Assembly (NCBI RefSeq): GCF_030065885.1
Contig: NZ_JASJCS010000061.1
Coordinates: 1 to 34,386 of the forward strand
Direction of reading: 5' to 3'
From: Ilumatobacter sp.
GTDB taxonomy: Bacteria; Actinomycetota; Acidimicrobiia; Acidimicrobiales; Ilumatobacteraceae
Length of the DNA stretch: 34,386 nucleotides
Shown here: positions 1-6,672 of the stretch, piece by piece
Layout of the letters: every line of letters begins with the position of its first letter
Position numbering within the stretch: the stretch's first letter is position 1
Notes under the pieces: generated by a model
Databases searched by the model: none
The model's input: only the letters and a program-made list of their open reading frames with translations
What the model was told of the DNA's origin: nothing
Translations under genes and position numbers: made by a program

Positions 1-2863
1 TGCCGCAGCTCGGGCAGGCGTGGCAGCTGCCGGCCCGCACCATGTGCACGCCGCACTGCATGCACATCGGGGCGTCGATCGGGCTGGCCACCGCCGGCTC
101 GGCCGAGCCCGTGATGCCGCGGGCGGGCGTGTTGTCCTCGACGGTGGGCTCGACGGTTCCGGTCTCGAGCCCGGCGGCGAGCTCGTCGGCCGACGGCACG
201 CTCTTCGGATCGGCGACGACCTCGCTGCCCGTCGACGTCTCGATCACGGCCTCGTCCACACCCGGCAGCGTCGGCTGGGTGCGCTCCGCGACCGAGAAGA
301 TGCTCAGCTCGACGCGCTCGTCGTACGGCATGTAGTCGAGCGCCAGACGGCGGAACAGGTAGTCCATGATCGAGCTGGCGATGCGGAGATCGGGATCGTC
401 GGTCATGCCGGCCGGCTCGAACTTCATGTTGACGAACGCCTCGACGTAGGCCCGCAACGGCACGCCGTACTGGAGGCCGTAGCTGATCGACTTGGCGAAC
501 GCGTCCATGATGCCGGCGAGGGTCGAGCCCTGCTTCGACACGGTCAGGAAGATCTCGCCGGGCTGGCCGTTCTCGTACTCGCCGATGGTGGCGAAACCCT
601 TGCAGTCGGCGACGCGGAACTCGAACGTCTTGGCCGCACGGGAGCGGGGCAGCTTCTGGCGGATCGGCTTGTGGACCACCTTCTCGACGATCTTCTCGAC
701 GACGTCGGTCGCGGCGGCGACCGCGCCGCCACTCGCGGTGTCGGCATCGGAGGACTCGTCGTCCTTCTTGGCGGTCGAGAGCGGCTGGGCGACCTTGCAG
801 TTGTCGCGGTAGATCGCCACCGCCTTGAGCCCCAGCTCCCAGCTCAGCTGGTGGAGCGCGGCGACGTCGTCGACCGATGCCTCCTCGGGCATGTTGACCG
901 TCTTGGAGATCGCGCCGGACAGGAACGGCTGCACCGCGCCCATCATCCGGACGTGACCCTCGTAGTGGATGGTGTTGTCGCCCATCGAGCAGGCGAACAC
1001 CGGCACGTGCTCGGCCGCCAGGTGCGGGGCGCCGAGGATCGACTTGTGCTCGTCGATGTGGGCGATGATCTCGTCGACCTGCTGGGCGTCGTAGCCGAGG
1101 CGCCGCAGCGCCCGCGGGATCGTCTGGTTGACGATCGACATCGTGCCACCGCCGACCAGCTTCTTCATCTTCACGAGGCCGAGGTCGGGCTCGATGCCGG
1201 TCGTGTCACAGTCCATCATCAGCCCGATCGTGCCGGTCGGCGCGAGCACCGAGGCCTGGCTGTTGCGCACGCCGTGCTCGTGGCCGTCGCGCAGCGCGAC
1301 CTCCCAGGCCCGCTGCCCGGCCGACAGCAGGTCGTCGGGCACCACGTCGTCGTTGTCGATCCGGTAGGCGGCGTCGCGATGCATCTCGAGCACCCGAAGC
1401 ATGTGCTCTGCGTTGTCGGCGAAGCCTCCGAAGGGTTCGAGCCGCTCGGCGGTCTTGGCGCTGACGGCGTAGGCATGGCCGGTCATGAGCGACGTCAGCG
1501 CCGCCGCCCAGGCCCGACCCTCGGCCGAGTCGTAAGCGTGGCCGAGGGCCATCAGCAGCGCGCCGAGGTTGGCGTACCCCAGGCCGAGCTGGCGGAACTG
1601 GCGGCTCGTCTCGCCGATCGGCTCGGTCGGGTAGTCGGCCCGGCCGACGAGGATCTCCTGCGCGGTGAACACCAGCTCGATCGTGTGCATGTAGGCGTCG
1701 ACGTCGAACGTGTCGTCGTCGCCGAGGTACTTGAGCAGGTTGATCGAGGCCAGGTTGCACGCCGAGTTGTCGAGGTGCATGTACTCCGAGCAGGGGTTCG
1801 AGCCGTTGATGCGGCCGGTGTTGTGGGCCGTGTGCCAACGGTTGATCGTCGTGTCGAACTGCAGCCCGGGGTCGGCGCACTCCCACGCGGCCTGGGCGAT
1901 CTGGTGCCACAGGTCGCGGGCCCGCACCGTCTTGATGACCTCGCCGGTGGTGACCGCCTTGAGGCCCCAGTCGGCGTCGTCGACGACGGCCTGCATGAAC
2001 TCGTCGGTGACCCGCACCGAGTTGTTGGCGTTCTGGTACTGGATCGAGAACGAGTCGACGCCGTCGAGGTCCATGTCGAAGCCGGCGTCACGCAGCACGC
2101 GCGCCTTGCGCTCCTCTTTGACCTTGCACCAGACGAACTCTTCGACGTCGGGGTGCTCGACGTCGAGGATGACCATCTTGGCCGCGCGGCGGGTCTTGCC
2201 GCCCGACTTGATGGTGCCGGCCGACGCGTCGGCGCCACGCATGAAGCTGACGGGCCCCGACGCGGTGCCGCCACCCTCGAGCGGCTCGATGCTGGAGCGG
2301 ATCTTCGACAGGTTCACGCCCGAGCCGGACCCGCCCTTGAAGATCACGCCCTCCTCGCGGTACCAGTTGAGGATCGAGCTCATCTTGTCGTCGACCGACA
2401 GGATGAAGCAGGCGCTCGCTTGCTGCGGCACGCCCTTGACGCCGATGTTGAACCACACCGGGCTGTTGAACGCCGCGCGCTGCGTGACCAGGATGTACTT
2501 CAGTTCGTCGCTGAACGCCTGTTCCTCGTCCCGGTCGGCGAAGTAGTCGCCCTCGCGGCCCCACTGCGTGATGGTGTCGACGACACGATCGATGACCTGG
2601 CGCAGCGAGGTCTCACGCTCGGGCGTGCCGAGCGTGCCCCGGAAGTACTTCTGGGTGACGATGTTGGTGGCGTTGACCGACCAAGTCACCGGGAACTCGA
2701 CGTCGAGCTGCTCGAAGGCGACCGACCCGTCCTTCCAGTTGGTGATCCGGGCGTCGCGTCGCTCCCACACCACCTCGTCGTACGGATCGACGCCCGGCGA
2801 CGTGAACAGCCGGCGGAAGCCGAGCCGGCCGGTGGCGGAGAGACGATCGGGCGCCAGAGACAT
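1..2863 (-). CDS. nrdJ: Adenosylcobalamin-dependent (class II) ribonucleotide reductase, C-terminus cut by window edge
   Basis: Reduces ribonucleotides to deoxyribonucleotides in the cytoplasm with coenzyme B12 as radical source. The minus-strand frame is open from the ATG at 2863 to the left edge (about 954 codons). Landmarks in order: PYDEVVWERR near the N-terminus, QASACFIL with the first active-site Cys, FKGGSGSG, SFMRGADASAGTIKSGG, NGSNPCSEYM (the Asn/Cys/Glu active-site loop), APTGTIGLMMD, and a Cys-rich tail with two CxxC pairs (CMQC, CPSC) as in actinobacterial NrdJ. No ATP-cone is visible at the N-terminus. AAGGA-type ribosome site lies a few bases before the ATG. Synteny and alignment to Streptomyces-type NrdJ are from family knowledge. 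Only the last residues are missing. Confidence 0.97.
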   Translation of the reverse strand, partial: MSLAPDRLSATGRLGFRRLFTSPGVDPYDEVVWERRDARITNWKDGSVAFEQLDVEFPVTWSVNATNIVTQKYFRGTLGTPERETSLRQVIDRVVDTITQWGREGDYFADRDEEQAFSDELKYILVTQRAAFNSPVWFNIGVKGVPQQASACFILSVDDKMSSILNWYREEGVIFKGGSGSGVNLSKIRSSIEPLEGGGTASGPVSFMRGADASAGTIKSGGKTRRAAKMVILDVEHPDVEEFVWCKVKEERKARVLRDAGFDMDLDGVDSFSIQYQNANNSVRVTDEFMQAVVDDADWGLKAVTTGEVIKTVRARDLWHQIAQAAWECADPGLQFDTTINRWHTAHNTGRINGSNPCSEYMHLDNSACNLASINLLKYLGDDDTFDVDAYMHTIELVFTAQEILVGRADYPTEPIGETSRQFRQLGLGYANLGALLMALGHAYDSAEGRAWAAALTSLMTGHAYAVSAKTAERLEPFGGFADNAEHMLRVLEMHRDAAYRIDNDDVVPDDLLSAGQRAWEVALRDGHEHGVRNSQASVLAPTGTIGLMMDCDTTGIEPDLGLVKMKKLVGGGTMSIVNQTIPRALRRLGYDAQQVDEIIAHIDEHKSILGAPHLAAEHVPVFACSMGDNTIHYEGHVRMMGAVQPFLSGAISKTVNMPEEASVDDVAALHQLSWELGLKAVAIYRDNCKVAQPLSTAKKDDESSDADTASGGAVAAATDVVEKIVEKVVHKPIRQKLPRSRAAKTFEFRVADCKGFATIGEYENGQPGEIFLTVSKQGSTLAGIMDAFAKSISYGLQYGVPLRAYVEAFVNMKFEPAGMTDDPDLRIASSIMDYLFRRLALDYMPYDERVELSIFSVAERTQPTLPGVDEAVIETSTGSEVVADPKSVPSADELAAGLETGTVEPTVEDNTPARGITGSAEPAVASPIDAPMCMQCGVHMVRAGSCHACPSCG

Positions 2864-2927
2864 GGGAGTTCCTTCCGGAGTGAGAGACACAAGATGTGGT
2901 TGATTCCCGGACCTTCCCGCGCGGTCG

Positions 2928-2943
2928 GCACAAGAAGTTGTGT
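2928..2943 (-). promoter_or_regulatory. NrdR box in nrdJ leader
   Basis: The 16 bp GCACAAGAAGTTGTGT match the known NrdR box pattern ACACWA-N4-TWGTGT at 11 of 12 informative positions. It lies just downstream of the predicted start site. A weaker half-matching copy starts 32 bp away at 2960 (ACACCA, then a degenerate right half), overlapping the -10. Paired boxes about three helical turns apart are the known NrdR arrangement. A third, also half-degenerate, match begins at 2887. The regulator gene nrdR lies in the same window (4024-4494). Confidence 0.65.
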
Positions 2944-2956
2944 CGTGGGGGGACGT

Positions 2957-2986
2957 ATTACACCACTGTAGTTACGGCCGTGTCAA
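2957..2986 (-). promoter_or_regulatory. nrdJ promoter (TTGACA - 18 bp - TGTAAT)
   Basis: On the minus strand a perfect -35 TTGACA (2981-2986) is followed after 18 bp by TGTAAT (2957-2962), a 5/6 match to the -10 consensus. Transcription would start near 2950, giving a leader of about 86 nt. That is too short for a cobalamin riboswitch, which some B12-dependent nrdJ genes carry. Confidence 0.7.
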
Positions 2987-3316
2987 TGATCGCTCGGCGA
3001 TCACCACAAACAATCCCCTGACCAGCCGCGATGGGCCCGTCCGGCCGTTCGGGGCGACCGTGCCCGGGAGGCACGACACACAGGTTCAGAGCCCGTCGAC
3101 TCCATGCGGTCAGCAATCGGCTTTGCCCCCAACGCAGCCAACTCCCGATTTCCTTCCACCAGATCGTCCGTGTGTCGCGCCACCTCCGGCACGAGGGCCC
3201 ACCCTACGGATGACGCCTTGTGGAACGGAAGGGGACAACGATGTGAATTCCGGTCTTTTCCTGTGGGCCCGTTTGTGGACAGGCGGGCGCTTACCCACAG
3301 CCACCGCCCCAGCTGC
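2987..3316. other. Intergenic region between nrdJ and the RibD-like gene, no confident gene
   Basis: About 330 bp between two divergent genes. A 63-codon minus frame (GTG 3192 to stop 3001) begins plausibly but has poor GC bias at third codon positions and an Arg-rich random-looking end, so it is not called. A short inverted repeat GTGGG/CCCAC flanks 3263-3297. Confidence 0.5.
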
Positions 3317-3322
3317 CATGAT
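3317..3322 (+). promoter_or_regulatory. -10-like CATGAT, 6 nt before the start (leaderless type)
   Basis: CATGAT ends exactly 6 nt before the ATG at 3329 and no Shine-Dalgarno sequence precedes the start. The -35 region is not recognisable. It is called because the same spacing recurs at several genes in the window. Confidence 0.4.
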
Positions 3323-3328
3323 CGCCCC

Positions 3329-4027
3329 ATGACACCCGCGCTGCGTCGCCTGCACCCGTCGCCGACCGCCGCCACCACCGTGCGCGAGGCGTACGACGTG
3401 ACCCGCCGGCCGCTGCCCGGGCGCCCGTGGATCGGCGTGTGCATGGTGGCGAGCCTGGACGGCTCGGTGGCCGTCGACGGCACGTCCGGCGCGCTCGGCA
3501 ACGACAACGACATGGCCGTGCTGCACACGCTGCGCCAACTCGCCGACGTGATCATCGTCGGGGCCGGCACGGTGCGCGGCGAGGGGTACGGGCCACCCGA
3601 GAAGGCCGGCCAGCGAATCGGCGTCGTGACGAACTCGGGCCGCGTCGACGTGTCGACGCCGCTGTTCACGACCGGCGCCGGCTTCCTGATCGCGCCGCAC
3701 TCGGCGACGATCGACGGGTCGGTCGAGGTCCTCCGCGCCGGCGACGACCTGGTCGACCTGACCGAGGCGGTGGGCCGTGTCGTCGAGATCGACGCCGGCA
3801 CGCGCTACGTGCAGGCCGAGGGAGGTCCGACGCTCAACGGCGCACTGCTGGCCGACGATCTGATCGACGAGATCGATCTGACCATCTCGCCGCGGCTCGC
3901 CGGGGGCGCCGGTCCCCGGTTGACGGTGGGTGCGCCCGAGCGGATTCGCGGCTACGACCTCGCCCACCTGCTGGCCGACGACGACGGATTCGTCTTCACC
4001 CGCTGGGTGCGGTCCGCGAACACCTAG
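3329..4027 (+). CDS. RibD C-terminal domain / dihydrofolate reductase-fold pyrimidine reductase
   Basis: A 232-residue protein of the RibD_C/DHFR-like superfamily, NADPH-dependent reductases that include the riboflavin-pathway reductase acting on 5-amino-6-ribosylaminouracil phosphate. Visible marks: WIGVCMVASLDGSVAVDG (typical N-terminal strand with the SLDG turn), LRQLADVIIVGAGTVRGEGYG (nucleotide-binding segment), QAEGGPTLNGALL (conserved EGGPTL motif) and DLTISPRLAGG near the end. No deaminase domain is attached, so it is a stand-alone reductase. The frame is open further upstream, but the ATG at 3329 fits the domain start and sits 6 nt after a -10-like hexamer. Its stop overlaps the convergent nrdR stop within CTAG at 4024-4027. 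Substrate is uncertain, since this fold also occurs in stand-alone proteins of unknown role. Confidence 0.85.
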   Translation: MTPALRRLHPSPTAATTVREAYDVTRRPLPGRPWIGVCMVASLDGSVAVDGTSGALGNDNDMAVLHTLRQLADVIIVGAGTVRGEGYGPPEKAGQRIGVVTNSGRVDVSTPLFTTGAGFLIAPHSATIDGSVEVLRAGDDLVDLTEAVGRVVEIDAGTRYVQAEGGPTLNGALLADDLIDEIDLTISPRLAGGAGPRLTVGAPERIRGYDLAHLLADDDGFVFTRWVRSANT

Positions 4028-4494
4028 CCGCCGGGCGACTCGCCGCCCAGCTTGCTGAGCAGCTCGAGCTCGCTCTGGAAGTCGGCTGCCGCGTCGAAGT
4101 TCTTGTACACCGACGCGAAGCGCAGGTAGGCGACCTCGTCGAGCAGGCGCAGCCGGTCGAGCACGGCCAGACCGATCCGCGACGACGTGATCTCGCCGCC
4201 GACGAGGCGGAGCTCGTCCTCCACCGACGTCGCGAGCTGCTCGATCGCCTCGTCGGCGACCGCCCGCCCCTTGCAGGCCGATGCCACGCCGTGGATGATC
4301 TTGTCGCGGTCGAACGGTTCGGCCACACCCGACGACTTGACGACGGTCAGCGGCGTCTCCTCGGCCCGCTCGAAGGTGGTGAAGCGGTAGGCGCATGCCA
4401 GGCACTGGCGGCGCCGGCGCACCGCGTTGCCGTCGTGCGCGAGGCGCGAGTCGACGACCTTGGTGTCGTCGGCGCGGCAGGACGGGCAGTGCAC
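4024..4494 (-). CDS. nrdR: Transcriptional repressor of ribonucleotide reductase genes
   Basis: NrdR senses ATP/dATP and represses RNR genes through NrdR boxes. The 156-residue protein has the normal length and layout: a zinc ribbon at residues 3-34 (CPSC at 3-6, CLAC at 31-34), the basic RRRRQC segment, then an ATP-cone domain (residues about 49-139) with PLTVVKSSG and FDRDKII. The start is a GTG at 4494. TAGCCT lies 7 nt upstream and may be a leaderless-type -10, though a G-run also precedes the start. The gene faces the RibD-like gene and overlaps its stop. A likely target, the nrdJ promoter with NrdR boxes, lies about 1.1 kb downstream on the same strand. In Streptomyces nrdR and nrdJ form one operon; here a gene on the opposite strand separates them. 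Confidence 0.96.
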   Translation of the reverse strand: MHCPSCRADDTKVVDSRLAHDGNAVRRRRQCLACAYRFTTFERAEETPLTVVKSSGVAEPFDRDKIIHGVASACKGRAVADEAIEQLATSVEDELRLVGGEITSSRIGLAVLDRLRLLDEVAYLRFASVYKNFDAAADFQSELELLSKLGGESPGG

Positions 4495-4527
4495 GCCCCC
4501 AAGGCTACCGACCGCCGGTGGAGCGGC

Positions 4528-4920
4528 TCAGGGCAGGACGACGCGCTGCCCGGCCATGATCGACGCGCCACCGTTGAGGTCGACCAGCGTGTCGACGTAG
4601 CGGCCGATCGGCACGTCGCCGCGGTGCACGGCGGCGATCGACCACAACGTGTCGCCGGGCAGCGCGGTGACGTGGCGGCGCACGTGTGCGGGCTGGCTCA
4701 CGGCGGCGGAGGCAGGGACGCCGCCGGAGCCGGCCAGCACATCGTGGCCGACCGTGACTGCGAGTGCCGCGATCACGGCCAGCGCACCGCCGACGACCGT
4801 GCGACGCCGCCGGTAGACGGCGTCGGACACGGCTCGGCGGTGCATGGGGGACGACGCGGCCACCGCCCGGCCGGCAACGTTCGGCCTGGTCAAGGTGGTG
4901 GTAGCGGTCATGGCGCTCAT
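4528..4920 (-). CDS. Membrane-anchored LysM protein, probable SOS-induced division inhibitor (YneA/ChiZ-like)
   Basis: A 130-residue protein: a basic cytoplasmic N-terminus (about 1-40), one membrane segment (TVVGGALAVIAALAVTVG, about 41-58), then a C-terminal LysM-like domain (HVTALPGDTLWSIA, about 84-96, to the end). LysM binds peptidoglycan. The start at 4920 has GGGAG 5 nt upstream. It is divergent from lexA across an array of SOS-box-like sites and lies just upstream of nrdR, the same order as mycobacterial nrdR-Rv2719c(ChiZ)-lexA. In Bacillus the LysM protein YneA, also divergent from lexA, blocks septation during SOS. Sequence similarity to these is limited to topology and LysM, so the division-inhibitor role is inference from size, topology and position. 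It could instead be a cell-wall-binding protein with another damage-response role. Confidence 0.85.
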   Translation of the reverse strand: MSAMTATTTLTRPNVAGRAVAASSPMHRRAVSDAVYRRRRTVVGGALAVIAALAVTVGHDVLAGSGGVPASAAVSQPAHVRRHVTALPGDTLWSIAAVHRGDVPIGRYVDTLVDLNGGASIMAGQRVVLP

Positions 4921-4977
4921 TCGATCTCCCAACCGATCAGACGGGCTGCGGCCGCTCCCGACCGACCAACACGTCAT

Positions 4978-5065
4978 CGAACAAATGTACGGAGGAACAT
5001 TTGTACCCGAACGACTGTTCGCCGTCAACCCCGGAATCGAACAATCGTTCGCGAACAGATGTTTG
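4978..5065. promoter_or_regulatory. Array of five SOS (LexA) box-like sites between the LysM gene and lexA
   Basis: Scored against the actinobacterial box CGAAC-N4-GTTCG (10 fixed bases): 4978-4991 matches 9/10, 4994-5007 7/10, 5008-5021 10/10, 5038-5051 10/10 and 5052-5065 9/10. Sites 2-3 and 4-5 abut directly with a 14-bp period. The last overlaps the lexA -35 element. The array lies between two divergent genes and can repress both. The 7/10 site is the weakest call. Confidence 0.93.
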
Positions 5066-5091
5066 ACTCGCCCACCGAACACCCGTACGAT
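5063..5091 (+). promoter_or_regulatory. lexA promoter (TTGACT - 17 bp - TACGAT), predicts leaderless mRNA
   Basis: -35 TTGACT at 5063-5068 and -10 TACGAT at 5086-5091 are separated by 17 bp. The -10 ends 6 nt before the ATG at 5098, so transcription should start at or next to the A of the start codon. No Shine-Dalgarno sequence is present. The SOS box at 5052-5065 covers the start of the -35. Confidence 0.75.
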
Positions 5092-5097
5092 GTGGCC

Positions 5098-5730
5098 ATG
5101 GCTGCCAAACAGATCAGCGCCCGCCAACGCGAGATCCTCGAGTTCATCGAGTCGCAGATGCGAGACCGGGGCTTCCCCCCGTCGGTCCGCGAGATCGGTG
5201 AAGCCGTGGGCCTCACCTCCCCCTCCACGGTGCACAGCCACCTCAACACGCTCACCCGCCTCGGCTACCTCCGACGCGACCCCACCAAGCCGCGGGCCAT
5301 CGAGGTCCGTTGGGACGAGAACTCCGGCGCGGTGATGGAGCGGCGGCCCGTGCGCCACGTCCCGCTGGTCGGCGACGTCGCGGCCGGCACCGACGTCCTC
5401 GCGCAAGAGAACGTCGAAGAGCTCTTCCCCGTGCCCAGCGACTTCACCGGCGAAGGTGACCTGTTCATGCTGCGCGTGCGCGGCGACTCGATGATCGAGC
5501 TCGGCATCCTCGACGGCGACTTCGTGATCGCCGCTCAGCAGACCACGGCGGCACCGGGCGATGTCGTCGTCGCCGGCATCCCGGGCGACGAGGCGACGGT
5601 CAAGACCTACCGCGCCGACGGCGACCGCGTCACGTTGGTGCCGGCCAACTCCACGATGGAGCCGATGGAGTTCTCGGCCGACGAGGTGTCGGTCTACGGC
5701 CGCGTCGTCACCGTCATGCGCCGTCTCTGA
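5098..5730 (+). CDS. lexA: LexA repressor, SOS regulator and self-cleaving serine protease
   Basis: A 210-residue protein of normal length. The winged-helix DNA-binding domain spans about 1-70 (ARQREILEFI, PPSVREIGEAVGLTSPSTVHSHL), followed by the peptidase S24 domain. Self-cleavage site Ala96-Gly97 (VAAG), catalytic Ser131 (GDSM) and Lys169 (VKTY) are all present. An upstream in-frame ATG at 5059 lies inside a LexA box and between the -35 and the box array, so it is rejected; the promoter position supports 5098 (GTG at 5092 is the only close alternative). LexA represses its own gene, the divergent LysM gene and recA (boxes found upstream of each). The 3' end overlaps the convergent membrane-protein gene by 17 bp. 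Confidence 0.98.
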   Translation: MAAKQISARQREILEFIESQMRDRGFPPSVREIGEAVGLTSPSTVHSHLNTLTRLGYLRRDPTKPRAIEVRWDENSGAVMERRPVRHVPLVGDVAAGTDVLAQENVEELFPVPSDFTGEGDLFMLRVRGDSMIELGILDGDFVIAAQQTTAAPGDVVVAGIPGDEATVKTYRADGDRVTLVPANSTMEPMEFSADEVSVYGRVVTVMRRL

Positions 5731-6643
5731 CCTCGTCGTCACCGTCGGGTGGCGGCGCGTCGGGTGACACGCCCGACGGCCGTCCGAGCGACGCCGGGAG
5801 CGTCGGCTCCGGCATCGGCACCGGCGAGGCCGACGACGGCGGCGGGTCCGGCAGCCCCGCGTCGCTCGGCTCAGAGCCCATCGGCGGCGGCGCCCAGGCC
5901 GCGGGCGACGCCGGCTCGCGCGACGGCAACGGCGGCGGAGGTGGCTCGACCTCGGCGCGGTGATCGGGTTGATGCGGGCTGACCGGCACCTGCGGCACCG
6001 ACGGTGGCCGGGGCGGCCATGCGCTCTCGCCGTCGCGTGCGGGTGTCCCCCACCCCGGCCCGTCCGGGATCGCGACCTCGGCCGCCTTCTTCGAGCGGCG
6101 GCCGGCGACGACCAGCAGCAGCAGGCCGAGCAGGACGCCGACCGCGGCCACGATGATCGCACCCCGCCGCAGCTCGTCGACGCCGTCGTCGGGGTCGCGC
6201 CCCACGGCGGCCACGTTCAAGACGTCGTCACCGACGACGTCGATCTCGTACTCACCTGGCTCGTCGATCTCGATGCGGGCGACCGAGGTGCCGATGAAGT
6301 CGTCGGTCTCGTACGAGATCGAGTCGTCGGTCGACGTGTCGATCGCGCCGGACGGGCCGCTGATCTCGAACCCGAACTCGCGACCCTGGGTCGCCGTCGG
6401 ATCGCAACTGCCGTCGGGCAGGTCGACGATGCCGTCGACCTCCCGGTACACGTAGAACGTCCCCGATTCCGAGAAGTCGAGCGTCGTCGTGCAGCCGACC
6501 GCCGCCCTTGCGAACCCATCGACCGCCTGGGTCGGCCGGCGCACCGACAGGACGAAGAGCACGGCGCCGCCGATCAGGCCGGCGAACAGCAGGAGCAAGC
6601 CGATCGCCGCCGCCGTCCCACGCCCTCTGGACTTCGTAACCAT
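5714..6643 (-). CDS. Two-pass membrane protein with external domain and proline-rich tail, function unknown
   Basis: I do not recognise a named family. The 309-residue protein has a basic N-terminus, a first membrane segment (about 11-33, AAAIGLLLLFAGLIGGAVLF), an outer domain of about 125 residues rich in Asp/Thr that looks all-beta (TLDFSESGTFYVYREVDG, EYEIDVVGDDVL), a second membrane segment (about 161-183) followed by RRSKK, and a long cytoplasmic tail (about 200-309) with Pro-rich runs such as EPPPPPLPS. This topology (sensor-like outer domain, Pro-rich tail) is common in actinobacterial envelope proteins. It is last in the leftward run downstream of the DapC-like gene (29 bp gap). Its 3' end overlaps lexA by 17 bp in convergent orientation. 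Confidence 0.8.
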   Translation of the reverse strand: MVTKSRGRGTAAAIGLLLLFAGLIGGAVLFVLSVRRPTQAVDGFARAAVGCTTTLDFSESGTFYVYREVDGIVDLPDGSCDPTATQGREFGFEISGPSGAIDTSTDDSISYETDDFIGTSVARIEIDEPGEYEIDVVGDDVLNVAAVGRDPDDGVDELRRGAIIVAAVGVLLGLLLLVVAGRRSKKAAEVAIPDGPGWGTPARDGESAWPPRPPSVPQVPVSPHQPDHRAEVEPPPPPLPSREPASPAAWAPPPMGSEPSDAGLPDPPPSSASPVPMPEPTLPASLGRPSGVSPDAPPPDGDDEVRDGA

Positions 6644-6672
6644 CGATCCTCGTTTCCGCCGGTAGCGACGTC

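Noticed and set aside
2864..2950. Cobalamin riboswitch in the nrdJ leader
   Set aside because: Leader is only about 86 nt and I see no B12-box-like sequence; NrdR boxes explain regulation better.
20..2971. 983-codon plus-strand frame
   Set aside because: It is the antisense shadow of nrdJ: Arg/His/Val/Asp-rich with no domain, while the minus frame reads as a conserved class II reductase.
3001..3192. 63-codon minus frame upstream of nrdJ
   Set aside because: First half reads like protein but third-position GC is low and the end is Arg-rich; no ribosome site or family.
5059..5097. Upstream ATG as lexA start (13 extra residues)
   Set aside because: It falls inside an SOS box and the promoter -10 lies downstream of it.
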